DNA of 64,000 bases from Lysobacter gummosus. Its GTDB lineage: Bacteria; Pseudomonadota; Gammaproteobacteria; Xanthomonadales; Xanthomonadaceae. Below the pieces are notes generated by a model that saw only the letters and a list, made by a program, of their open reading frames with translations, made no database searches and was not told the DNA's origin. Shown here one piece after another: positions 49,652 through 58,012 of the stretch (the stretch's first letter is position 1; every line of letters starts with the position of its first letter). The translations under genes were made by a program, and so were the position numbers. The DNA lies in assembly GCF_001442805.1 (NCBI RefSeq), contig NZ_CP011131.1, forward strand, positions 5,022,001-5,086,000, read 5' to 3'.

Positions 49652-51826
49652 ATGCACAAGCGCAATCTCCGCACCTTTCGCCCGGCCGCATTGGCATGTT
49701 CGCTGTTGGCCTGCGCAGCGCCGGCCGCGCACGCCGGGGAAGCCGTCGATCTCGACGCGGTGCGCGTGCACGGCCAGCGCGTCGATGCGCGCGCCGCTTC
49801 GGTCGCCACCGCCAGCCGCCTCGGCCTGGACCCGGCGGAGATTCCCGCGACCCTGGACGTGCTCGATCGCGACGACATCCAGGCGCGCGGCCTGCGCGAC
49901 AGCGTCGAGGTCCTGCGCGCCATGCCCGGGGTGATGGCCGGCAACCTGCCCGGCCAGCCCGGCGTCGCCTCGATGCGCGGCTTCGCCAGCGGCGCGGTGT
50001 CGTATCTGTTCGACGGCGTGCGCCTGACCAGCTCGGGGTTTTCCTCGCGCAACTGGGACAGCTTCCAGTTCGAACGGGTGGAAGTGCTGAAGGGTCCGGC
50101 CTCGGTGCTGTACGGCGAAGGCGTGCTGGCCGGCGCGATCAACTTCGTGCCCAAAAGCGCCAGCCTGGACGGCCGCGACGGCGAGTTGCTGCTGGCCTAC
50201 GGCAGCCACGACAGCGCCCGGCTCGGGCTCGACGCCAATGTGCCGCTGAGCCCGACCGTGGCCGTGCGCGGCGTGCTCAGCGCCAATCGCTCCGACGGCT
50301 ACATCGACGACACCGCCTCCGACGCGCAGTCCTTCGGCGGCTCGCTGCTGTGGCAGCCGGACGACGATCTGAGCGCCCGCGTCGCCCTGGACTATCAGCG
50401 CGACGATTTCGACACCGCGTATTTCGGCGCGCCGCTGCTGCCGCGCGAATCGGCGGCCGATCCCAGCGGTCTGGTCGACAACGCGGCCGGCTGGGTCATC
50501 GACAAGGCCGCGCGTTCGCGCAACTACAACGTCCGCGACGGGCGCATGGATTCGCGCTCGTGGTGGCTGCGCACGCGCCTGGATTACCGGCTCAGCGAGG
50601 ACTGGAACCTGAGCCAGGAAGCCAGCGTCTACGACGCGCGCCGCCGCTGGGACAACACGGAAGACTTCCGCTACGACACCGCAACCGGCCTGTTCGATCG
50701 CGACAGCGCGCGCATCCATCACGATCAACGCGTCTGGAACGAGCGCCTGACGCTCAAGCACGACGGTCGGCTGGCCGGGCGCCGCCACAGCTTCGCCGCC
50801 GGCATGGAGTACAGCGACACGGACTTCTTCAACCTGCGCCGCTTCGGCCATGCCGCGCCGGTGGACCTGCTGGCGCTCGATCGCGGCGAGTTCCCGACCG
50901 ATACCGCGGCCAATTTCGACAACGGCCGCAGCGATTTCGGCACCCGGGTCAAGGTCGCGGCGCTGTTCGTCGAAGATGCCTTGAACCTCACCCCGCGCTG
51001 GCTGCTGGTCGGCGGGCTGCGCCACGAGCGCATCGATCTGCAGCGACGCAATCTGGATCTGGACAGCGGCGCGCGCAGCCGCTTCAACCGCGAGTTCTCG
51101 CCGACCTCATGGCGGCTGGGCAGCGTGTTCGAACTGCGTCCGGGCAGCCAGCTGTACGCGCAATACAGCAGCGCGGTGCTGCCGGTGAGCTCGTTTCTGA
51201 CCATCAACCAGCGCAACAATGCCTTCGACCTAAGCCACGGCGACGCGGTCGAACTGGGCCTGCGCAGCGCTTTGTTCGATCAGCGCCTGCGCTTGAACGC
51301 GGCGGTGTATCGCCTGCGCCAGGACGACATCGTCACCCGCGATCCGCTGCAGCCGCAGATCAGCGTGCAGAACGGCCGCCAGTCTTCGCGCGGCGTGGAG
51401 CTGTCGCTGAGCGCACAGGCCACCGCGCGGCTGCGCATCGACGCCAGCGCGGCGCTGCTGTCGGCGCGCTTCGACACCTTGCGCGAAGCCGGCGGCGCCG
51501 ATCGCAGCGGCAATCGCCCGTCCAACGTGCCCGAACGCACCGCCAGCCTGGACGCGTGGTACCGCCTCGACGGCCTGCCGCTGAGCTTCAACCTGGGCCT
51601 GCGCCACGTCGGCGATTTCTACACCGACAACGCCAACTCCACCCGGGTGCGGGCGCACACCGTCGCCGACGCGGCGGTGGACTGGAACGGCGCCGGCGGC
51701 CGCTACACTGTGCGCGTGCGCAACCTCACCGACGCCTTCTACGCCGACTGGTCGGGCTACAGCCCGAGCCAGGTCTATCTGGGCGCGCCGCGCAGCGTCG
51801 AGCTGAGCTACTCGCGGTCGTTCTGA
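49652..51826 (+). CDS. TonB-dependent siderophore receptor
   Basis: 724 residues from MHKRNLRTFRPAALACSLLA; the signal peptide ends AHAG. The plug domain has VDLDAVRVHGQRVDARAASVATASRL, EIPATLDVLDRDDIQARGLRDSVEVLRAMPGV, SYLFDGVRLTSSGFSSRNWDSFQFERVEVLKGP and SVLYGEGVLAGAINFVPK. The C-terminal 22-strand barrel ends YLGAPRSVELSYSRSF with terminal Phe. It imports a ferric siderophore, using TonB energy. The specific ligand is unknown. Its stop and the ATG of the PepSY gene share one base (TGATG), so they are coupled. Confidence 0.93.
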   Translation: MHKRNLRTFRPAALACSLLACAAPAAHAGEAVDLDAVRVHGQRVDARAASVATASRLGLDPAEIPATLDVLDRDDIQARGLRDSVEVLRAMPGVMAGNLPGQPGVASMRGFASGAVSYLFDGVRLTSSGFSSRNWDSFQFERVEVLKGPASVLYGEGVLAGAINFVPKSASLDGRDGELLLAYGSHDSARLGLDANVPLSPTVAVRGVLSANRSDGYIDDTASDAQSFGGSLLWQPDDDLSARVALDYQRDDFDTAYFGAPLLPRESAADPSGLVDNAAGWVIDKAARSRNYNVRDGRMDSRSWWLRTRLDYRLSEDWNLSQEASVYDARRRWDNTEDFRYDTATGLFDRDSARIHHDQRVWNERLTLKHDGRLAGRRHSFAAGMEYSDTDFFNLRRFGHAAPVDLLALDRGEFPTDTAANFDNGRSDFGTRVKVAALFVEDALNLTPRWLLVGGLRHERIDLQRRNLDLDSGARSRFNREFSPTSWRLGSVFELRPGSQLYAQYSSAVLPVSSFLTINQRNNAFDLSHGDAVELGLRSALFDQRLRLNAAVYRLRQDDIVTRDPLQPQISVQNGRQSSRGVELSLSAQATARLRIDASAALLSARFDTLREAGGADRSGNRPSNVPERTASLDAWYRLDGLPLSFNLGLRHVGDFYTDNANSTRVRAHTVADAAVDWNGAGGRYTVRVRNLTDAFYADWSGYSPSQVYLGAPRSVELSYSRSF

Positions 51827-53202
51827 TGAGCCAGTCCCGCCACGACCGTCATCTCTACCGCGCGGTGTGGCGCTGGCATTTCTACGCCGGCCTGTTCGTC
51901 GCGCCGCTGCTGCTGATCCTGGCGATCACCGGCTCGATCTATCTGTTCAACGACGAGATCGAAGACGCGCTGCACGCGCCGCTGCATTTCGCCCCGCAGC
52001 GGCAAGCCGACCTCCCGCTGTCGCGTCTGCTCGCCGCCGCGCAGACGGCGTATCCGGGCGAAGTCACCCGCATCGATCTGCCGTCGGACCCGCAGCGCAC
52101 CGCGCAAGTCTTCATCACCCCGCGCCAGGGCGAGCCGCTGCGTGTATTCGTCGATCCCGGCAGCGCGCGCGTGCACGGCGCCTTCGTCTACACCCGCACC
52201 CTGGTCGGCTTCGCCGACACCATGCACGGCTCGCTGATGCTGGGGAGCTTCGGCGACGCGATCGTCGAACTCGCCGCCTGCTGGGCGCTGCTGCTGATCG
52301 CCACCGGCGCGTACCTGTGGTGGCCGCGCGAACACGGCTGGCGCCATGCGCTGTGGCCGCGATGGCGCGAACGCGGCCGCCCGTTCTGGCGCAGCCTGCA
52401 TTCCAGCATCGGCGCCTGGACCGCGATGCTGATCGTGTTCCTCATCCTTACCGGCCTGCCCTGGGCCGGTGTGTGGGGCGATCTGCTGCGCGCGGGCACG
52501 CAACAACTCGACATCGGCTATCCGTCCGAACATCGCCACCACGCCGCCGCGGCCGCGCCGAATGCGGTCACCCTCGCGCAGGCGATCGGCGAAACACCGT
52601 GGACGATGCGCGACGCGCCCATGCCTGCCTCCGAGCACGCACACCACCCGCACGCCGCCGCGAACGAGGCGCCCGCGCGCGACATCGGCATCGACGCGGT
52701 CGCGCGCGTGCTGGCCGCACACGGCCTGCGCGGCGACTACCGGCTGTCGCTGCCGCGCGGCGAAGACGGCGTCTACACCGCCGTGGTCTACCCGAACCGG
52801 CCGCAGGGCCAGCGCACCGTGCACGTGGATCGCTACAGCGCACGCGTCGCCGGCGACACCGGCTTCGCCGACTACGGCTGGGCCGCCAAGGCGGTCGAAC
52901 TCGGCGTGCAATTGCACATGGGCAACTACTTCGGTCGCGCCAACCAGATCGTGATGCTGCTGACCTGCCTCGGCGTCGTCGCCCTGTGCTGCAGCGGCGC
53001 ATGGATGTGGTGGCGCCGCCGCCCGCGCGGCCGCCTCGGCGCACCGAGCCTGCCATCAAAGATGCGCCTGCGCACGATCGCGCTGATCACCCTGGGCTGC
53101 GGCGTCTTGTTCCCGCTGCTGGGCGCATCGCTGCTGCTGGTGTTCGTGCTCGATCGGATATTGCTCTCGCGTCTGCCGCGACTCGCGGCCATCGTGCGCT
53201 GA
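51826..53202 (+). CDS. PepSY-domain inner-membrane protein (PiuB/FsqB-like)
   Basis: 458 residues with four main membrane helices typical of PepSY_TM proteins. Features are WRWHFYAGLFVAPLLLILAITGSIYLF at the front, WALLLIATGAYLWWP, FWRSLHSSIGAWTAMLIVFLILTGLPWAGVWGD and a last helix pair. PepSY folds lie in two periplasmic loops. A His-rich loop (ASEHAHHPHAA, about 266-276) may bind metal. Such proteins, paired with TonB receptors, are thought to reduce ferric siderophores in the periplasm so iron is released (family knowledge). Coupled to the receptor gene upstream. Confidence 0.9.
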   Translation: MSQSRHDRHLYRAVWRWHFYAGLFVAPLLLILAITGSIYLFNDEIEDALHAPLHFAPQRQADLPLSRLLAAAQTAYPGEVTRIDLPSDPQRTAQVFITPRQGEPLRVFVDPGSARVHGAFVYTRTLVGFADTMHGSLMLGSFGDAIVELAACWALLLIATGAYLWWPREHGWRHALWPRWRERGRPFWRSLHSSIGAWTAMLIVFLILTGLPWAGVWGDLLRAGTQQLDIGYPSEHRHHAAAAAPNAVTLAQAIGETPWTMRDAPMPASEHAHHPHAAANEAPARDIGIDAVARVLAAHGLRGDYRLSLPRGEDGVYTAVVYPNRPQGQRTVHVDRYSARVAGDTGFADYGWAAKAVELGVQLHMGNYFGRANQIVMLLTCLGVVALCCSGAWMWWRRRPRGRLGAPSLPSKMRLRTIALITLGCGVLFPLLGASLLLVFVLDRILLSRLPRLAAIVR

Positions 53203-53250
53203 GCCAAGCCACCAATTCTTTTGTGGAAGCGGCCTCCACAAAAGCGCGCT

Positions 53251-53281
53251 AAAAAAAACATCGCCGCAAACGCGGCGATGT
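53251..53281 (-). terminator. Intrinsic terminator on the minus strand
   Basis: Read on the minus strand: ACATCGCCGC, loop GTTT, GCGGCGATGT, then a run of T. The ten-pair stem with eight A on the plus strand (53251-53258) fits a Rho-independent terminator for the adhesin remnant gene at 53464. A further perfect 14-pair hairpin, CTACTGGCTCCGGT mirrored by ACCGGAGCCAGTAG, is at about 53361-53395. Confidence 0.88.
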
Positions 53282-53463
53282 CTGGGTCCCCTGCGGATGA
53301 AGCGGCTGGAACGATTCCGCGACGGCTTGGGCGAACTCCCCGGTCTGCGATTAAAAGCGACTACTGGCTCCGGTCCAGCGTACCGGAGCCAGTAGCGCCA
53401 CCCGACCGCCGCACTGATGCTCCTCCGACCCGGTTATTGCGTCCGGGCCGAAGCCTCGTCGCA

Positions 53464-53931
53464 CTAGGTCTGCGGTTGGGTCACCGCGCCCGACGGAGGG
53501 GCGGATCGCGGTGTGGCGGCGGCGAGTCGCGTCGCGGGACGGCGCTTGGTCGCCTTGGAACCCGTGCCGCGCGAGGCGACACGCCTGGTCTTGGACATCG
53601 AACGCGCGCCCTGGCCTTGGCGATCGAGCGTCGGGCCGTTGCCGCCGAAGCTCATCGCGGTGCCGCCGGGCAGCGTGCTCATGATCGCGCCGGCCGGCAC
53701 GGTCACGTCGAGATTGTTCGCGTTGCTGAGGAAGGAGTTCGGATTGGGCGGAAGCAAAATCGGAACACCCGCGCAACTCACCGTCGAGCCGTCGGTCGGC
53801 GCGGCCGGCGTGCAGGCCGCGGCCGCCTCGCCGCTGTAGAACTGCAACGCGATCAACAGCGGAATCGCCTGCGCGACGCCGATGCTCAGGGGATGAAAGC
53901 GAAAACGACGGGGTTGCTTGCGTGCGGGCAT
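53464..53931 (-). pseudogene. Truncated autotransporter/adhesin N-terminus (probable remnant)
   Basis: 155 codons from MPARKQPRRFRFHPLSIGVAQAI with a strong GGAGGAGGGG before the ATG. A signal peptide ends GEAAAAC. The start of a passenger follows: TDGSTVSCAGVPILLPPNPN, NANNLDVTVPAGAIMSTLPGGTAMSFGGNGPTLD. This is the pattern that opens large beta-helical adhesins. After about residue 105 the sequence turns into a basic, low-complexity tail (KTRRVASRGTGSKATKRRP) unlike a passenger and then stops. The bulk and the outer-membrane barrel are missing. Either a deletion remnant or a short secreted basic peptide. Expression signals and terminator remain. Confidence 0.6.
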
Positions 53932-53952
53932 GACCCCTCCTCCGTAAGCCAA

Positions 53953-54403
53953 TGCAGGCCCGAACGGGACGGTCGAAGGACGAGAACCTTCGGCTTTGGC
54001 GGCGTCTGGCCGCCTCGCGCCCGTGCCAGCGACGTGACCGGGCGATTGGGAGGCCCGGTCAATCCGACAGCGACGAAATCATTTCGACAGTATTAGAAAG
54101 CGAGCCGGCTCGTGATTAGAAGAGAACGAAACACCCATTCAAGTCTGAGTAATCGCCTAGCAGTTTATTCGCGCCAAACGAATGTAAAACTCACATTTGC
54201 TCACTCGATCCTGAGCCGATCCAGATTGATGCATGAGACTCACGCAAACTCACGATGCCTCATGAGCGCGGCCGGATTTTAGTAATGCGATGGAAGTGAA
54301 TGGGTTCAGTTCGATGTCGCAGAACGACGCGGCCCGGATGCTTGCGCATCCGGGCCGCGGGAGTCGATTCGTCGTGCGGCGACGCCGCCGCGACGCGATC
54401 GGA
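53953..54403. other. AT-richer intergenic region
   Basis: 451 bases without a gene. 54080-54290 is clearly richer in A and T than the surroundings (ATTAGAAAGCG, GTAAAACTCACATTTGCTC) and probably holds the promoter of the adhesin remnant on the minus strand. At 54332-54356 GGCCCGGATGC, TTGCGCATCCGGGCC forms a hairpin that may end ohr transcription. Confidence 0.5.
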
Positions 54404-54829
54404 TCAGACCAGGGTCAGCGTCACGTCGATGTTGCCGCGGGTCGCATTGGAGTACGGGCAAACCACGTGCGCCTTGTCGACCAGTTCCTGCGCCTGTTCG
54501 CGCGGCAGGCCCGGCAGCGAGATCTTCAGCTCGACTTCGATGCCGAAACCGGTCGGGATCTGGCCGATGCCGACGCTGCCGTCCACCGAGGCGTCGGCCG
54601 GGAAAGCGATCTTCTCGCGGCCGGCGACGAACTTCAGCGCGCCGATGAAGCACGCCGAGTAGCCGGCGGCGAACAACTGCTCCGGATTGGTGCCGTCGCC
54701 GCCGGCGCCGCCGAGTTCGCGCGGGGTGGTCAGCTTGGCGTCGAGCGCCTTGTCGGACGAAACGGCGCGGCCGTCGCGGCCGCCGGTGACGTGAGCGTGG
54801 GCGGTGTAGAGGACTTTTTCGATGGACAT
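54404..54829 (-). CDS. ohr: Organic hydroperoxide resistance protein Ohr
   Basis: 141 residues from [20 protein letters not shown]. Ohr is a homodimeric thiol peroxidase that reduces lipid and other organic hydroperoxides in the cytoplasm using lipoylated proteins. The reactive cysteine is in [11 protein letters not shown] (about 60) and the resolving one in [15 protein letters not shown] (about 124). The catalytic Arg and Glu are in the expected TPRELGG and FAAGY surroundings. The next gene upstream on the same strand is its regulator ohrR. A candidate OhrR box lies 85 bases before the start. Confidence 0.95.
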   Translation of the reverse strand: MSIEKVLYTAHAHVTGGRDGRAVSSDKALDAKLTTPRELGGAGGDGTNPEQLFAAGYSACFIGALKFVAGREKIAFPADASVDGSVGIGQIPTGFGIEVELKISLPGLPREQAQELVDKAHVVCPYSNATRGNIDVTLTLV

Positions 54830-54913
54830 GTCGGTGCTCCGATTGAGAGAGGTATTGCCAGGATGGGTCGCGGTGGCCCGCGGGTTCGTGATCGGTATTT
54901 GGATTGTCAGCGA

Positions 54914-54928
54914 TTCAATAGCGCACAA
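54914..54928 (-). promoter_or_regulatory. Candidate OhrR operator upstream of ohr
   Basis: On the minus strand TTGTGCGCTATTGAA. It matches the site before ohrR (TAGTACGCTATGTAA) at 11 of 15 positions, giving T-N-GT-N-CGCTAT-N2-AA. Its place between ohrR and ohr fits OhrR repression released by peroxide. Confidence 0.55.
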
Positions 54929-54981
54929 CTTTGACCGGGCGAGGACAGCGGCTCGCGGTCGAATACGGGGGTGACGCGGAC

Positions 54982-55455
<474 letters not shown>

Positions 55456-55465
55456 GGGGCTCAAT

Positions 55466-55480
55466 TTACATAGCGTACTA
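55466..55480 (-). promoter_or_regulatory. Candidate OhrR operator upstream of ohrR
   Basis: TAGTACGCTATGTAA on the minus strand, ending 11 bases before the ohrR ATG; ATAGTACGCTAT within it is nearly palindromic. It shares its core with the site before ohr, so autoregulation is likely. Confidence 0.55.
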
Positions 55481-55627
55481 TTTAATAGCAAGCGGTGCTT
55501 GTGGGTCCGGGGTGGGGTGGAGTGTTCCAGTTATGGTGCGAAACGTTTGGCTTGGAGGAGGCCTCGTGGTTGCTCACGTGCTTCGCACGCCCGCCCACCT
55601 TCCCTCTCCAAGCTCGTGCTGAAGTCT

Positions 55628-55999
55628 CTGGATGTTCGGCTACGCCGAAGTAAAGCGGAGCCCGCCTTCGCGGGAATGGCGTCCTGGGGAGATGGCGCTG
55701 AAGGCTCTGGATTCACGCCTTCGCGGGAATGACGTGCTGGGGAGATGGCGCTGAAGGCTCTGGATTCCCGCCTTCGCTTTGGCCTTGGCCTTGGCCTTGG
55801 CCTTTGCTCGTCATTCCCGCCGACGCGGGAATCCAGGGCCTTTCGGGCGAGAACACCTGAAGCCTCTGGATTCCCGCCTTCGCGGGAATGACGTACTGGG
55901 GAGATGGCGCTGAAGGCTCTGGATTCCCGCGTTCGCGGGAATGACGTTCTTGAAAGATGGTGCTGAAGTCTCTGGATCCCCGCCTACGCGGGAATGACG
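55628..55999. repeat. Array of ATTCCCGC-type palindromic repeats
   Basis: Six copies and one truncated copy: 55628-55680 (variant with GGCTACGCCGAAGTAAAGCG inserted), 55706-55734, 55757-55775 (cut short and followed by a TTGGCC hexanucleotide run at 55778-55802), 55808-55836, 55866-55893, 55919-55946 and 55972-55999. GAGATGGCGCTGAAG recurs between them. Spacing is uneven and the units are palindromic, so it is not a CRISPR array. 55456-56033 holds no gene. Confidence 0.9.
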
Positions 56000-56033
56000 T
56001 TCTGATGGCGCCGCGCTGAAGCGATCAACTACC

Positions 56034-57167
56034 TCACCGCTCCCGCACCGGACTCGACGGCAAATACACCTCGGCAATCTCCAACGCCTTACGATAGGGC
56101 TCAGGATCATTGCGATTGGTCAGCATCACCACCGTCAGATGCCGTCGCGGCCAGCGCACGATGACGTTGCGAAAGCCCATCGTCTCGCCCGAATGCCACA
56201 AGGTCTCGCCGGTGATGCGCCAACCGTAGCCATAGCCGACATCGGCCAGATCGGTGGCGGTGTGCGCGGTGAACGCCGCTTCGCGCGAGGCGTCGTTGAG
56301 CAAGCGATCGTCGTACAAAGCCGCGTCCCACTTCGCCAGATCCTCGATCGAAGAATAGATACCGCCATCGCCGAGCACAGCGCTGGTCGAACTCTGATCG
56401 GTGCGCAGCCAGCGCCCGTTCTCGTAGCTGTAGCCGAAGGCGCGATGCGCCACCTGCGACACGCCGCGCTCGTAGGCGACCGTGTCGTGCATGCCCAACG
56501 GCTGGAAGATGCGCTCGCGCAGGAAGCTGGCGAACGGGCGCCCCGAGGCGCGCTGCACCGTCAGCGCCAGCAACGCGTAGCCGCTGTTGCTGTAGCGATA
56601 GCGCTGTCCCGGGGCAAAATAGCCGCGATCCTGGCCTTCCAGCGCGCGCAGCACATCCAGGTCGTGCATCTGCCGCTGGTCGGCGTCGAAGCTGGACGCC
56701 ATCACGTCTTCGTAGTCGATCAGCCCAGACATGTGGCTGAGAATCTGCCGGATCGTGATCGCATCGGCCGACTTGGGCAGCGAAGGCAGCCAGCGCTTGA
56801 TCGGATCGTCCAGGCTCAGCCTGCCGTCCTGCGCCAGCAGCAGCACCGCCGCGGCGGTGAACTGTTTGGTCACCGACGCCAGACGGTAATTGGTCCGCGG
56901 CGTCGCCGCCTCGCCGGTTTCCAGCACCGCCAGGCCGTAGCCCTTGCGCAACAACGGCTGGCCGTCGCGCAGCACCAGCACGCTGGCGCCGGGCACTTTG
57001 CCCCGGTAGTCGGCCATCAGCGCGTCCACGCGCGCTTCGCCGCCGGCGGCCGGCGCCTGCGCGGAAGGCGGCGCGCTCGCGCAACCGCTCAGCCCCATCG
57101 ACACCGCCAGCACGAACACGCCCATCGTCCGCCGCCGTGGTGATCGCTTACCGGCCATCGTCGTCAT
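56034..57167 (-). CDS. Lipoprotein serine hydrolase (class C beta-lactamase/DD-peptidase family)
   Basis: 377 residues; GGAG lies a few bases before the ATG at 57167. A signal with lipobox LSGCASA (Cys at about 28) anchors it. Catalytic motifs: SVTK (Ser-x-x-Lys) at about 96-99, YSN in RYRYSNSGYALLAL and HSGET in place of Lys-Thr-Gly. The C-terminal HSG motif and the lipid anchor point to an esterase or D-amino-acid peptidase rather than an antibiotic-destroying lactamase. It follows the VanX-like gene by 47 bases. Confidence 0.88.
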   Translation of the reverse strand: MTTMAGKRSPRRRTMGVFVLAVSMGLSGCASAPPSAQAPAAGGEARVDALMADYRGKVPGASVLVLRDGQPLLRKGYGLAVLETGEAATPRTNYRLASVTKQFTAAAVLLLAQDGRLSLDDPIKRWLPSLPKSADAITIRQILSHMSGLIDYEDVMASSFDADQRQMHDLDVLRALEGQDRGYFAPGQRYRYSNSGYALLALTVQRASGRPFASFLRERIFQPLGMHDTVAYERGVSQVAHRAFGYSYENGRWLRTDQSSTSAVLGDGGIYSSIEDLAKWDAALYDDRLLNDASREAAFTAHTATDLADVGYGYGWRITGETLWHSGETMGFRNVIVRWPRRHLTVVMLTNRNDPEPYRKALEIAEVYLPSSPVRER

Positions 57168-57214
57168 CGCCTGCTCCTGGGTCGAATGCTGCGGCCGGTC
57201 GCGTGCGTCGCGGT

Positions 57215-58012
57215 TCACTCGACCGGGAAATCGAACGCCGTGGCCGGGGTGGGTTCGGGCTTGTAGGTGTAGTGCCACCACTCCAGCGGATAATTCTCGA
57301 AACCTTCGCGCTGCATGGCCGCGCGCAGGCGCTGGCGATTGGCCCGCTGCGCCGCGGTGATGCCGGGCGAATCGGTATGCGCGCGTTCGTCGAAATAGTC
57401 GAAGCCAGTGCCCATGTCGGCGATGCGGTCGCCGCCGGCCTGCGACTCCATCAGTCCCAGGTCCAAGGTCGCGCCGCGGCTGTGACCCGAGCTCGGCGAG
57501 ATGTAATCGCCCAGCAGCACGCGCTTGTCCAGCTTCGGGTAATAGCGCGACTTGGTCTTCTGATCGCTCAGATCGCCGGCCCAACGCACGAAATCGCGGA
57601 CCGCGCGCACCGGGCGGTAGCAATCGTAGATATGCAGCCGCAGCCCCTGCGGCCGCAGTTCGCGCTCCACCCGCGCCAAGGCCTGGGCGACGTCGCGATG
57701 CAGATAGCAGCCGGCGGCGCGGTAGCCGTCCACCGGGCGGCCGACGAAGTTGTCGCTGCCGGCGTAGCGGATGTCCATCGACATGTCCGCCACCAGCGAG
57801 CGGATCTCGACCATTCCGGCCGAGGCCGCATCGGCGGCGTTCGACACCTGCGGCGCCACCGGTTTGTCCGCGGCGGCCGCGGCCGGCGCCTGCGCATCGG
57901 GCGAGCGCACCGCGGCGACGCAACCGATCAATACCAGCAGCGCGCAGGCCTCAACCGCAATCGCCGACGCGCGCGAACGCCAGGTCTTCGAAGTCGTAGC
58001 TGAAATCGGCAT
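57215..58012 (-). CDS. VanX/DdpX-type D-Ala-D-Ala dipeptidase, lipoprotein
   Basis: 265 residues. A lipobox LVLIGC (Cys at 31) anchors it outside the cytoplasm. The M15D zinc-peptidase motif SGHSRGATLDL supplies His and Asp ligands and EWWHY the catalytic Glu and third His. The Arg in YDCYRPVRAV and the upstream MDIRYAGSDNFVGRPVDGY complete the VanX pattern. It splits D-Ala-D-Ala. Being exported, it more likely harvests D-Ala from wall fragments than confers vancomycin resistance, and no vanHA genes are near. Its 5-prime end overlaps the preceding hydrolase gene by 62 bases. Confidence 0.92.
   Translation of the reverse strand: MPISATTSKTWRSRASAIAVEACALLVLIGCVAAVRSPDAQAPAAAAADKPVAPQVSNAADAASAGMVEIRSLVADMSMDIRYAGSDNFVGRPVDGYRAAGCYLHRDVAQALARVERELRPQGLRLHIYDCYRPVRAVRDFVRWAGDLSDQKTKSRYYPKLDKRVLLGDYISPSSGHSRGATLDLGLMESQAGGDRIADMGTGFDYFDERAHTDSPGITAAQRANRQRLRAAMQREGFENYPLEWWHYTYKPEPTPATAFDFPVE

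Noticed and set aside
49222..51825. Long upstream extension of the PepSY frame
   Set aside because: Arg/Ala/Pro-rich out-of-frame reading of the TonB receptor; the true start is the ATG at 51826.
55628..55999. Possible CRISPR array
   Set aside because: Units are palindromic and occur in both orientations, spacing is irregular, spacers resemble each other and no cas genes are present.
56034..58012. Vancomycin-resistance island
   Set aside because: Only a VanX-type dipeptidase is present; no vanH, vanA-type ligase or vanRS. The protein is lipid-anchored outside the cytoplasm, unlike VanX of resistance operons.
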